A stretch of DNA of 33,611 nucleotides from Parcubacteria bacterium C7867-002 (GTDB lineage Bacteria > Patescibacteriota > Minisyncoccia > Phycocordibacterales > PALSA-1337). The first letter of the stretch is position 1; each line of letters starts with the position of its first letter. The notes under the pieces are model-generated. The model ran no database searches. It had not been told where the DNA came from and was given only the letters and a program-made list of their open reading frames with translations. The position numbers and the translations under genes were made by a program. Location: contig LFCL01000021.1 in assembly GCA_001189105.1 (NCBI GenBank), positions 1-33,611 on the forward strand. The letters run 5' to 3'. Positions 9,496-18,284 of the stretch are shown piece by piece.

Positions 9496-9634
9496 GAAGT
9501 TCAGAATACCGATTCGAGCTTGGATATACAAGCCTCGCAGGTTTACTACCCAGGTTTTATCTGTTATAAATGAGCAATCATATGTTTTGTTGATTGTGCG
9601 TCTGCACTTTTAATTATGTATATGAATAGAATAT

Positions 9635-9708
9635 GGTGCCTATGGTGTAATGGTTAGCACTCGGCTCTGTGAAAGCCGCAGCATGGGTTCGAATCCCATT
9701 AGGCACCC
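9635..9708 (+). tRNA. tRNA-His(GTG)
   Basis: GGTGCCTATGGTGTAATGGTTAGCACTCGGCTCTGTGAAAGCCG...GGGTTCGAATCCCATTAGGCACC; loop CTGTGAA; extra 5' G opposite C73. Confidence 0.9.
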
Positions 9709-9716
9709 ACGAACAA

Positions 9717-9737
9717 AATCCGCGAAAGCGGATTTTT
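9717..9737 (+). terminator. Intrinsic terminator after tRNA-His
   Basis: ATCCGC-GAAA-GCGGAT followed by TTTT. Confidence 0.8.
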
Positions 9738-9751
9738 GAGTGGGTGACTAA

Positions 9752-9773
9752 GCAAGGTGCCTGCGCACCTTGC
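9752..9773. repeat. Perfect inverted repeat
   Basis: GCAAGGTGC-CTGC-GCACCTTGC. Confidence 0.85.
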
Positions 9774-9774
9774 G

Positions 9775-9883
9775 GATGGGATTCGAAGACCTTGAGTATA
9801 TTTTCGAGTCCCGAGCTTGTCGAGGGATGAGAAAATGCGAAAGGTGTACTGAAGCTGTAAGCTTCGAATCCCATTAGGCACCC
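9775..9883. repeat. Long nested hairpin ending in a 21-nt copy of the tRNA-His 3' end
   Basis: ATGGGATTCGAAG (9776-9788) pairs with CTTCGAATCCCAT (9862-9874); inner ACCTT/AAGGT, ATTTTC/GAAAAT, TCCC/GGGA. TTCGAATCCCATTAGGCACCC at 9863-9883 is identical to 9688-9708. Confidence 0.85.
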
Positions 9884-9920
9884 CCTACGTCACTTTAAAA
9901 CTAATGTATACTATTTCCAC

Positions 9921-10909
9921 ATGCTTCCGCTTGGTAAACAGTATATTTCTCTCCTCAAGACACAAAAGGTGCTCGTACCTCTAGCTATTTTTGTTGTAGG
10001 ACTGATCTCTGGGTATGCTATTGCCCAAGCTCAAGATCCCGCTATTCCTATACGCAATATTCGTGAAGAATCAGCAGACTATACTTTTATTAATCCACTT
10101 CTGTTTGTAAAAATTCCTGAAAATCAGTCCTTTCCCGAATACGCTCCTTTAAAAGAAAAACTTTCAGAATATGTAGAAGATGCACTCAATCAGGCTACTG
10201 TTTCAGATATGTCAGTTTATTTTCGTAACCTTAAAAAGAGTCAGTGGATTTCAATTAATCCGGAAGAAACTTTTTCGCCAGCAAGTATGTTGAAGGTTAT
10301 TACATTGATAACTGTGTTGCGAGTCGTTGAAGCGAATCCGAGTTTGATGACTGAGAAGGTGGTGTTGAAAGGGGAGGATAAGCAGTTTGTAGACTCTCAA
10401 GTGCGTTACCCGACAAAAAATCCCATTCGCGCAGGTCGTGCGTATACCATCGAAACATTATTGGAACATCTTATTATTGAATCTGATAATGTTGCGAATG
10501 CTGCGCTCATTGCGTTTGTTGGGGATGAGCGTCTAAAAAAAACATATGAAGACTTGGAAGTTTCATATCCAGGAACATCAGCTGGAGATGTGCTTATTCA
10601 GAGAAAGCGCTTGAACTTTTGAGTCAGACAGATTTTACTGAAGGAATCGTTGCGGGTGTACCTCAGGGTACCCTCGTCTCCCATAAGTTTGGAGTCAGAA
10701 CCGTCGCGTCTCATGAGTTGACTCCGGATTCTCAAATGGTTTCGAATCACGAGTTGCATGATTGTGGAATAGTGTATTATCCGAATAACCCTTATTTCAT
10801 CTGTGTAATGACTCAAGGAAAAGAATTTAACAGTCTTCAATCGGTCATACAAGGTGCATCAGAACTTGTGTGGAAATATGTAGCTGAGACACATGGGCAG
10901 GAAATATAA
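9921..10909 (+). pseudogene. Class A beta-lactamase-like serine hydrolase, split by an out-of-frame internal loss
   Basis: ORF 9921-10622 has SxxK (SPASMLK) and SDN (ESDNVAN). The second frame (AYSEKALELLSQTDFTEGIVAGVPQGTLVSHKFGV) has the KTG-equivalent HKFG. Frame switches near 10590. Confidence 0.8.
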
Positions 10910-10936
10910 CACCCTCATATTTGCTATACTACATCT

Positions 10937-11509
10937 ATGAAAAGATTATTTATTGTACATGGTTGGGACGGAAGTTCGAGTGAACCATTGATCGCCTGGC
11001 TCGGTAAAGAAGGTAAGAGACTCGGTTTCGAGACAACGGTTTTGGATATGCCAAATCCTGCCAGTCCAACCATCGACGCCTGGGTCAATCACCTTGAGTC
11101 AGTGGTGATGTATCCCGACGAGAACACATTTTTTATCGGTCACAGTATGGGTTGTCAGGCTATTTTGAGATACCTTCAGGCCCCAGAGATCACTGAAGCT
11201 GGTGGGGTAGTATGCATTACACCCTGGATCACTCTTGTCAACATGAATACAGATGAAGAGAAGACTATTGCTCGTCCGTGGCTCGAGAATCCCATTAACT
11301 TTTCTCAGATCAAAAAAGTAGTTAAGAGAATTAGTATGATTTTCTCCGACAATGACCAGTTTGTTCCATTGGCTGAAAATAAAGATCTCTTTGTTGCAAA
11401 GCTTGATCCGGCTATTGTTATCGAGCAGGGCAAAGGACATTTTGCAGAAAGTGATGGGGTAACCCAGTTGCCAAGCGCGATTGCGGAATTGCAAAAGATA
11501 AGCGGTTAG
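10937..11509 (+). CDS. Alpha/beta hydrolase, RBBP9/YdeN family
   Basis: FIVHGWDGSSSEPLIAWL, FIGHSMGCQAILRYL, FSDNDQFVPL, KGHF. Confidence 0.9.
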   Translation: MKRLFIVHGWDGSSSEPLIAWLGKEGKRLGFETTVLDMPNPASPTIDAWVNHLESVVMYPDENTFFIGHSMGCQAILRYLQAPEITEAGGVVCITPWITLVNMNTDEEKTIARPWLENPINFSQIKKVVKRISMIFSDNDQFVPLAENKDLFVAKLDPAIVIEQGKGHFAESDGVTQLPSAIAELQKISG

Positions 11510-11551
11510 TAGGTAGAGGGAATGTGTGTAAATCTGGTATCCTTAATGTAT

Positions 11552-12601
11552 ATGCACGAAAAGATACGAAGCATACATACCTGGTTACGGTTACACGAAC
11601 GACATCTTTCATCGCTCGCTCTTTTGGGTGGATTTATTCTCGATGCGTTTACTCTCAGGCGCGTCGATTTGCCGTTTGAGAATATTTTGATCATGAGTTA
11701 TTTCGTCCTGCTGATGATCGGGATTGTCATTCTCAATCTTTCGGACGCTCGAAAATATCATGGTCCACTGGCTGCACATGTGCCACATATTATTCCGCTG
11801 GCGATTCAGTTTGCATTTGGAGGCCTGTTTAGCGGATTCACCATATTTTATTTTCGTAGCGGTTCGATCGTGGCTAGTTGGCCGTTCATACTTATTCTCG
11901 TCGCGTTGTTATTGGGAAATGAATTATTGCGTCGTCATTATGCGCGAATGGTGTTCCAAATCAGTACCTTTTTCACGGCGCTTTTCTTTTTCACTATATT
12001 CTTCATACCCGTGCTCATCTCTCGGATGGATTCGCTGGTCTTTGTGTTGAGTGGTCTGATCACTTTGGTTCTTACTATGATATTTATTGGAATCCTGTAT
12101 TATTTTGTTCCGGACCAAGTAATGAAAAGTCGGAAGCCGCTGACATATTCCATTATCTCAATTTTTATCTGTGTAAATGTACTTTATTTCCTCAATGTCA
12201 TTCCACCGATCCCTCTTTCACTTAAAAATGTCGGCGTATATCACAGTGTTGCAAGACAGGGGAACGGATATGTCGTTCTTGATGAGGAACATTCGCGGTT
12301 TAATTGGTTGGAATTTTTCCAGGATGTTCATGTGGTCAAAGGTGACCCGGTATATGTCTACAGTGCTGTTTTTGCGCCCACAAATATTAACACTGAAATT
12401 GTTCATCATTGGCGCCACTTCGATAAGAGTATAGATCGGTGGGTTTCGGTGAATAAAATTCCGTACACTATATTCGGCGGAAGTGACCATGGGCATCGAG
12501 GATATTCGATGAAGACAAATTTGGCACCCGGAGAATGGTCTATCCTCTTTGAAGTTATATACACCGATGAAACTCCAAAACTTATTGAGAAAATATTATA
12601 A
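11552..12601 (+). CDS. Multi-TM membrane protein with C-terminal DUF2914-like domain
   Basis: Several hydrophobic helices, then HHWRHFDKSIDRWVSVNKIPYTIFGGSDHGHRGYSMKTNLAPGEWSILFEV. Confidence 0.7.
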   Translation: MHEKIRSIHTWLRLHERHLSSLALLGGFILDAFTLRRVDLPFENILIMSYFVLLMIGIVILNLSDARKYHGPLAAHVPHIIPLAIQFAFGGLFSGFTIFYFRSGSIVASWPFILILVALLLGNELLRRHYARMVFQISTFFTALFFFTIFFIPVLISRMDSLVFVLSGLITLVLTMIFIGILYYFVPDQVMKSRKPLTYSIISIFICVNVLYFLNVIPPIPLSLKNVGVYHSVARQGNGYVVLDEEHSRFNWLEFFQDVHVVKGDPVYVYSAVFAPTNINTEIVHHWRHFDKSIDRWVSVNKIPYTIFGGSDHGHRGYSMKTNLAPGEWSILFEVIYTDETPKLIEKIL

Positions 12602-12621
12602 GTGATATACTAGAGGGGTAT

Positions 12622-13176
12622 ATGAAACGCTCCCGCGCACGTCGTGAACTTATCAAAGATTTTCTTCTGATTTTGATCGGTGTGGCATTTGCTTTGTTTT
12701 TGGGTACATCGGGTTTTTTAGATCAACTCATTGCACTCATCGGTAACACGGCCATTGCGAGTTTCGCTGCGGGTATTTTCTTTACTTCGGTTTTTACCTT
12801 GGGTCCCGCATCGGTGACTTTGGTGCATGTTGCAGAACACGGACCTCTTTCGACTGTGGCGATATGGGGTGCGGCAGGAGCAGTCTGTGGTGATCTTATT
12901 TTGTTCTTTTTTATCCGTGATCATTTTGCAGAACATCTGACCAAATCACTCAAACCGTCGCGTGTGCGCAGTATCCTGACCTCATTTCATCTTGGTTTCA
13001 TGAAATGGTTATCGCCGATCTTGGGTGCTTTGATTATTGCGTCACCATTGCCGGATGAATTCGGTTTGGCATTACTCGGACTTTCAAAGATTCGATTGGC
13101 GGTGCTGATACCGATTTCCTTTGCAATGAATATGTTGGGCATATACGGGCTTGTTTGGGTTGCAGGGTTGGCATAA
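12622..13176 (+). CDS. Multi-TM membrane protein of unknown function
   Basis: Intact hydrophobic ORF with TGATATACT upstream. Confidence 0.65.
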   Translation: MKRSRARRELIKDFLLILIGVAFALFLGTSGFLDQLIALIGNTAIASFAAGIFFTSVFTLGPASVTLVHVAEHGPLSTVAIWGAAGAVCGDLILFFFIRDHFAEHLTKSLKPSRVRSILTSFHLGFMKWLSPILGALIIASPLPDEFGLALLGLSKIRLAVLIPISFAMNMLGIYGLVWVAGLA

Positions 13177-13197
13177 TCCTATATAATCAGAACCACT

Positions 13198-13860
13198 ATG
13201 AATATAAAACGTATACTTTTTTGGGTGTGTTTTGTTGCGGTGCTCGGTCTTATTATGTGGGGATTGATCGTTGCGATGAATAAAGAGCCGGGAACAGCAG
13301 GTTCCAATCTCGGCACTCCTATGGACATTACCGCTGCCGACCATGTCCGTGGTCCAAACAACGCCCCTGTTACTTTGATTGAGTATGCTGACTATCAGTG
13401 TCCCGCATGTGCCTCATTTAACCCTATTGTCGAACGTCTGGTTGCAAATTCTTCAAGCACGCTCCGTTTTGTTACCCGTCATTTTCCTTTGGCGCAACAT
13501 CGTAATGCTGTCGCTGCTGCACAAGCAGCCGAAGCAGCGGGCAAACAGGGTAAATACTGGGACATGGCAGGACTCCTGTATGACAATCAAACAGCATGGG
13601 AAAATCTCAGTACTACCGAAGCTGCGCAGTTGTTCAGGGGATATGCAGAGCGTCTTTCGCTCAAGCTCGATCAATTTGATGTTGATGTCAGTAGTGCAGA
13701 AATCAAAGCAAAGATCGACGCCGATCGTGCCGACGGTCTCAAGATCGGTGTGTCGGGTACTCCTACGTTCTTTGTAAACGGCACGTCTATTACTAATCCT
13801 TCAAACTATGATGCATTTAAACAAATTATTGACACGGCAGCTCTCGGCGATTCCCAGTAA
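13198..13860 (+). CDS. DsbA-family thioredoxin-fold oxidoreductase
   Basis: YADYQCPACASFNPIVERL (CxxC) and VSGTPTFFVNG cis-Pro loop; N-terminal TM. Confidence 0.93.
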   Translation: MNIKRILFWVCFVAVLGLIMWGLIVAMNKEPGTAGSNLGTPMDITAADHVRGPNNAPVTLIEYADYQCPACASFNPIVERLVANSSSTLRFVTRHFPLAQHRNAVAAAQAAEAAGKQGKYWDMAGLLYDNQTAWENLSTTEAAQLFRGYAERLSLKLDQFDVDVSSAEIKAKIDADRADGLKIGVSGTPTFFVNGTSITNPSNYDAFKQIIDTAALGDSQ

Positions 13861-14281
13861 GCTTGTTATCGTCGCTCTCATTATTGCAGTACTTGGTTTT
13901 ATTGATGCTGCATATTTGGCTCTTGAGTATTATTCAGGGGAAATTCCACCATGTTCAATTGTGGAGGGTTGCGAAAAGGTATTGACGAGTGAGTATGCGA
14001 AGGTGGCAGGAATTCCGGTTGCGCTGGGGGGAGCAATCTTTTATCTCTTGGTACTCATAGGCCTGTTCGCATATCTTGAAGGGAAGAACGAAAAGTTGCT
14101 GCGTTATGCATTGATCCTAACGGCCATCGGTTTTCTTTCGACACTCTATTTCTTGTTCATCCAAGCATTTGTGCTTGAAGCCTTCTGTCTCTATTGTCTT
14201 GGTTCAGCAATTTCCTCGACGCTCTTGTTTGTGATGGCTATTTATATCTTTTCAAAGTACTCTGTAGTTCGTGAAGCCTAG
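13808..14281 (+). CDS. Vitamin K epoxide reductase (VKOR) family protein
   Basis: GFIDAAYLALEYYSGEIPPCSIVEGCEKVLTSEYAKVAGIPVALGGAIFY and FCLYCLGSA CxxC; overlaps the dsbA-like gene. Confidence 0.9.
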   Translation: MMHLNKLLTRQLSAIPSKLVIVALIIAVLGFIDAAYLALEYYSGEIPPCSIVEGCEKVLTSEYAKVAGIPVALGGAIFYLLVLIGLFAYLEGKNEKLLRYALILTAIGFLSTLYFLFIQAFVLEAFCLYCLGSAISSTLLFVMAIYIFSKYSVVREA

Positions 14282-14283
14282 TT

Positions 14284-15219
14284 ATGCATAAACCATCAAA
14301 TATTCTTACAGTCTCCTCGGAACCTCAGTACGAGTTGCTCGATTCGGGGGGGGGGGAAAAGCTCGAGCGTTTTGGTACGCATGTATTGTCGCGTCCAGAC
14401 CCTCAGGCATTGTGGCCAAAATTGTTACCTGAATCAGAATGGAAAAAAGCTGAGGCATATTTTACGCGCAACGATAGTGGAGCTGAGTGGACATATGTAC
14501 AAGGAAAACCTTTGGAAAAATGGTCGATCGATTTTGGTGGATTAAAAATGTGGATCAAACCCACAGCATTCAAGCATACCGGACTTTTTCCTGAACGAGC
14601 GTCAAATTGGAAATGGATGGGAGAGAAAATTAAAAATGAAGTCTTACATCTTACACATAAAAACTCAGCTGCAACTGAAGGTGTGGTAGGTGAAGAGCAG
14701 GGGATTGAAGTATTAAATTTATTTGGATATACCGGAGGAGCGAGTTTGGCATGCGCGCAGGCTGGTGCAAAAGTGGTTCATATCGACGGCTCCAAAGCAG
14801 CGGTTACCTGGGCTCGTGAGAACGCGGAGCTTTCTGGTCTGGCGGATAAGCCTATTCGTTGGATCGTTGAAGATGCTCGTGCGTTTGTCGAACGGGAGAT
14901 CCGTCGTGGTCGTACCTATGATGCCATCGTCATGGATCCACCTGCATTTGGTCATGGTCCAGAAAGTGAGCTCTGGAAGATCGAAGAGCACTTTTTGGCA
15001 TTGATTGAAAATTGTAAAAAACTTTTGAAGCCAGAGCCGCTATTCTTTTTGATAAATGGATACTCCGCAGGATATTCGGCGATAGCTTACGAGAACAATC
15101 TGTTATCTTTACAGAAACAGTATGGCGGTCAGATTGAGATAGGTGAATTAACGTTGCAGGAAAGTGGTCACGATGGACGTCTCCTTCCATGTGGTATTTT
15201 TGCCCGTTGGGAGAAATAA
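14284..15219 (+). CDS. Class I SAM-dependent methyltransferase (RlmI-like rRNA methyltransferase)
   Basis: NLFGYTGGASLACAQAGAKVVHIDGSKAAVTWARENAELSGL and DAIVMDPPAFGHGP. Confidence 0.88.
   Translation: MHKPSNILTVSSEPQYELLDSGGGEKLERFGTHVLSRPDPQALWPKLLPESEWKKAEAYFTRNDSGAEWTYVQGKPLEKWSIDFGGLKMWIKPTAFKHTGLFPERASNWKWMGEKIKNEVLHLTHKNSAATEGVVGEEQGIEVLNLFGYTGGASLACAQAGAKVVHIDGSKAAVTWARENAELSGLADKPIRWIVEDARAFVEREIRRGRTYDAIVMDPPAFGHGPESELWKIEEHFLALIENCKKLLKPEPLFFLINGYSAGYSAIAYENNLLSLQKQYGGQIEIGELTLQESGHDGRLLPCGIFARWEK
14346..14356. repeat. G11 homopolymer inside CDS
   Basis: gattcGGGGGGGGGGGaaaa, in frame as D-S-G-G-G-E-K. Confidence 0.95.
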
Positions 15220-15222
15220 CAT

Positions 15223-16038
15223 ATGTCCACAATTCTCTCTGGTCGTACAGTTCGCGATGCTATTGTCCCTGAGCTCGTCCGTCGGGTTCAGGCTCTTTCG
15301 TGTGAACCAACACTTGCCATCATTCAAGTGGGTGATCGGCCAGATTCAACCTCATTTATCGGGGCAAAGAAAAAGTTTGCCCAACAGATCGGTATACAGG
15401 AAAAACATATTCAAGTTCCGAGTTCTATTTCAGAAAAAGAACTTATTTCTATCATACATGAATGTAATGCAGACGATTCTCTTCATGCCATCATTGTGCA
15501 GTTACCATTGCCTGAGCATATCGATCGTACAGCAATTATCGAAGCTATTAGTCCTACAAAAGATGCCGATGGTCTGACGTCGGGTGCCTTGGTAATGCCT
15601 GCAACCGCTCGAGGTATTCGTGAGTTACTCCATTTTTATCACCTGTCACTTCAGGAAAAAAAGGTCACTGTCGTAGGACGCTCGCTTCTGGTGGGGAAGC
15701 CAGTGGCGGACATGTGTCGCACAGAAGGAGCGATCGTCACCGTGTGTCACAAAGGGTCAATTGATATCATGAAAGAAATAGCTGCAGCCGACGTTTTAAT
15801 TGTGGCAGCAGGAAAAGAAGGGTTGGTGGGAAGGGAACAGGTACGTCAGGGTCAGGTTGTGATTGATGTCGGTATTAACAAAACACAAGATCATCGTGTG
15901 GTCGGAGATGTTGATTTTGAGCATGTGAGAGACGTTGTCACAGCGATAACTCCCGTTCCTGGGGGAGTAGGACCGATGACGGTCTGTGCATTGTTTGAGA
16001 ACGTGGTGGATCTGTGTGAGAGGTATGTGAAGCAGTAG
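15223..16038 (+). CDS. folD: Bifunctional methylene-THF dehydrogenase/cyclohydrolase
   Basis: VGDRPDSTSFIGAKKKFA, VQLPLPEHID, KDADGL, VVGRSLLVGKPVADM, TPVPGGVGPMT. Confidence 0.96.
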   Translation: MSTILSGRTVRDAIVPELVRRVQALSCEPTLAIIQVGDRPDSTSFIGAKKKFAQQIGIQEKHIQVPSSISEKELISIIHECNADDSLHAIIVQLPLPEHIDRTAIIEAISPTKDADGLTSGALVMPATARGIRELLHFYHLSLQEKKVTVVGRSLLVGKPVADMCRTEGAIVTVCHKGSIDIMKEIAAADVLIVAAGKEGLVGREQVRQGQVVIDVGINKTQDHRVVGDVDFEHVRDVVTAITPVPGGVGPMTVCALFENVVDLCERYVKQ

Positions 16039-16087
16039 TTTCGTATATAATAAGGTATTATCGATACATTAATACATAAAAACATTT

Positions 16088-16882
16088 ATGAGTATTCAAG
16101 AAAAAGTTTGGAAAACAGGGATGTGGGTCGGAGTGTTACTCGCTGTCTTTTTGGCAGTGGTATCTATTAAGGAATTGAAGTCTATTGCCTATGTAGGCAA
16201 GGATACGCCAATCATGAACAGTATTTCTGTGAATGGTAAGGGTGAAGAGGTGAGTATTCCTGACATTGCAACGTTCTCCTTTAGTGTAACGGAAACCGAT
16301 AAGCAGGTTGCGGTTGCTCAGGAAGCCGCCACCAAGCGCATCAATACAGCTCTTGCTGCGGTGCGTGCGGCAGGGGTTGCAGAGAAGGATATAAAAACAA
16401 CTTCCTACAGTATCAATCCTCATTATGAATATGAGCAAGGTATTTGTACGGCATTGCGTTGTGGACCAGGTAAAAATGTCCTTACAGGTTACGATGTGAG
16501 TCAGGCTGTCGAAGTGAAGATCCGTGATTTAGCCAAGGCAGGGGAGATATTCAGTACCATCGGTGGTCTTGGTGTTGATAATGTAAATAATCTTGCATTT
16601 TCAATCGACGATATTGAAGCGGTCAAAGCTAAGGCTCGTGCCAAGGCGATTGCCAATGCCCAAGCAAAGGCAGATGAACTCTCGAAGCAGCTCGGTGTTC
16701 GTCTTGTCCGCATCATGAGTTTCTATGACTCGAGTGATGATATGAATCCATACTACTATGGTCGTGGCGGGGATATGATGGAAGTTTCTGCAGTAAAGAA
16801 TCAGGCTGCTCCATCTCCAGAAATTCCAACAGGAGAGCAGGAGATTGTCTCGAAAGTAACCGTTACGTACGAGATTCGTTAA
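16088..16882 (+). CDS. SIMPL (DUF541) domain protein
   Basis: ISVNGKGEEVSIPDIATFSFSVTETDKQVAVAQ, KDIKTTSYSINPHYEYEQG, TGYDVSQAVEVKIRDL. Confidence 0.9.
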   Translation: MSIQEKVWKTGMWVGVLLAVFLAVVSIKELKSIAYVGKDTPIMNSISVNGKGEEVSIPDIATFSFSVTETDKQVAVAQEAATKRINTALAAVRAAGVAEKDIKTTSYSINPHYEYEQGICTALRCGPGKNVLTGYDVSQAVEVKIRDLAKAGEIFSTIGGLGVDNVNNLAFSIDDIEAVKAKARAKAIANAQAKADELSKQLGVRLVRIMSFYDSSDDMNPYYYGRGGDMMEVSAVKNQAAPSPEIPTGEQEIVSKVTVTYEIR

Positions 16883-16909
16883 AGAAGGGGTGGATTAAGA
16901 ATAAAGAAC

Positions 16910-16946
16910 AAAAATACCGTGAGATACTATATCTCACGGTATTTTT
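16910..16946 (+). terminator. Intrinsic terminator (both strands possible)
   Basis: ATACCGTGAGATA-CTA-TATCTCACGGTAT + T5, A-rich on the other side. Confidence 0.88.
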
Positions 16947-16980
16947 GAATCTCCCTGGCCTATCCTTGGAGTTCAGCCGC

Positions 16981-17010
16981 TTGACTTCTGTCCTATAACC
17001 GTGATATCTT
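16981..17010 (+). promoter_or_regulatory. Sigma70-type promoter for secE-nusG-rplK
   Basis: TTGACT - 18 nt - TATCTT, followed by CCCCCGAGGGG-TTTTTT (17024-17040) in the short leader. Confidence 0.55.
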
Positions 17011-17059
17011 ATACGTATCAATCCCCCCGAGGGGTTTTTTAATAAAAGACAATTCTACG

Positions 17060-17236
17060 ATGAAACTCACTGAATACATTAGACAAACCCAGGTTGAAAT
17101 GAGTCATGTCAATTGGCCCAACCGCAGTCAGACAATAAAGTTTACGATCATGGTTATCGCTGTGTCAGTTGCTACTGCTATCCTCTTGGGAGTTGCCGAC
17201 TTTGTCTTCTCGAAATTGCTCACATTACTTTTCTAA
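17060..17236 (+). CDS. secE: Preprotein translocase subunit SecE (58 aa, missed by ORF track)
   Basis: MKLTEYIRQTQVEMSHVNWPNRSQTIKFTIMVIAVSVATAILLGVADFVFSKLLTLLF; VNWPNR motif, single TM, directly upstream of nusG. Confidence 0.93.
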   Translation: MKLTEYIRQTQVEMSHVNWPNRSQTIKFTIMVIAVSVATAILLGVADFVFSKLLTLLF

Positions 17237-17240
17237 TATC

Positions 17241-17786
17241 ATGTCAAAACAACAGTCAACAGGGGAGCGCAATTGGTACGCCATTCATACCTATGCTGGC
17301 TATGAAAACGCAGTTGCCCGTAACCTCAAACAACGTATCGAATCTCTCGGCATGGAAGACCGCATTTTTAATGTAATCGTACCAACTGAAAAGACCATTA
17401 AGATCAAAGGAGGCAAGCGTGTCGAGGAAGAAGAAAAGATTTACCCAGGATACGTCTTGGTGGAAATGATCGTTAACGACGATTCGTGGTACGTTGTGCG
17501 TAACACACCTCGCGTTACTGGTTTCGTAGGTGCAGGAGTATCTCCAGTTCCGATCGATGTAAAGGATTTGGAGTCTCTCTTCGCTCGTATGTCCAAGGGC
17601 GATGTTCAGCACACCATCGACCTTTCTCAGGGTGACCTTGTGAAGGTAAGTGATGGTCCATTTAAGGACTTTGAAGGGAAGGTAAGTGAGATCGACACTC
17701 AGCGTGGCAAGGTCAAAGTACTTGTCTCGATGTTCGGTCGCGAAACTCCAGTCGAATTGGATTTCTTGCAAGTAAAGAAGGTTTAA
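17241..17786 (+). CDS. nusG: Transcription termination/antitermination protein NusG
   Basis: WYAIHTYAGYENAVARNL, PGYVLVEMIVNDDSWYVVRNTPRVTGFVG, KOW region GDLVKVSDGPFKDFEGKV. Start corrected to MSKQQST. Confidence 0.97.
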   Translation: MSKQQSTGERNWYAIHTYAGYENAVARNLKQRIESLGMEDRIFNVIVPTEKTIKIKGGKRVEEEEKIYPGYVLVEMIVNDDSWYVVRNTPRVTGFVGAGVSPVPIDVKDLESLFARMSKGDVQHTIDLSQGDLVKVSDGPFKDFEGKVSEIDTQRGKVKVLVSMFGRETPVELDFLQVKKV

Positions 17787-17806
17787 TGTAACATCTCAGA
17801 ACTACT

Positions 17807-18229
17807 ATGGCCAAGAAAATCATCAAAAAAGTAAAGGTTATCGCACCAGCAGGCAAAGCTACCCCAGCTCCTCCACTTGGTCCTACACTCGGTCAGGCCG
17901 GAGTTAACATTGGTGATTTCACCAAAAAGTTCAACGACGCTACCAAAGACAAGATGGGAGACATGATCCCCGTGGTTATCACTGTCTACGATGATCGTTC
18001 ATACGATTTCGTTCTCAAGACTCCTCCTACTTCTAGCCTCATCCTCAAGGCTATCAAGAAAGACAAAGGTTCAGGCAAGCCAAACCTCACAAAGGTTGGA
18101 ACACTCTCAAAGGCAGACCTCAAGGGTATTGCCGAACGAAAGATGCCAGACCTCAATGCAAACGATATTGATGCAGCAATGAAGATCGTTGCGGGTACAG
18201 CAAGACAGATGGGGGTGGACGTTAAATAA
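17807..18229 (+). CDS. rplK: 50S ribosomal protein L11
   Basis: [46 protein letters not shown]. Confidence 0.97.
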   Translation: MAKKIIKKVKVIAPAGKATPAPPLGPTLGQAGVNIGDFTKKFNDATKDKMGDMIPVVITVYDDRSYDFVLKTPPTSSLILKAIKKDKGSGKPNLTKVGTLSKADLKGIAERKMPDLNANDIDAAMKIVAGTARQMGVDVK

Positions 18230-18241
18230 ATATCTCAGAAA

Positions 18242-18280
18242 TAAAATCCCGCATCACATGATGCGGGATTTTATTTATTT
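18242..18280. terminator. Bidirectional intrinsic terminator between rplK and the DHFR-family gene
   Basis: AAATCCCGCATCA-CA-TGATGCGGGATTTT with A/T flanks on both sides. Confidence 0.88.
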
Positions 18281-18284
18281 GTAA

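Noticed and set aside
9614-9874. ORF on minus strand (VPNGIRTHAAAFTEPSANHYTIG...)
   Set aside because: It is the antisense translation of tRNA-His and the adjacent repeat, a typical spurious ORF.
17256-17771. 171-aa minus ORF
   Set aside because: Fully antisense to nusG.
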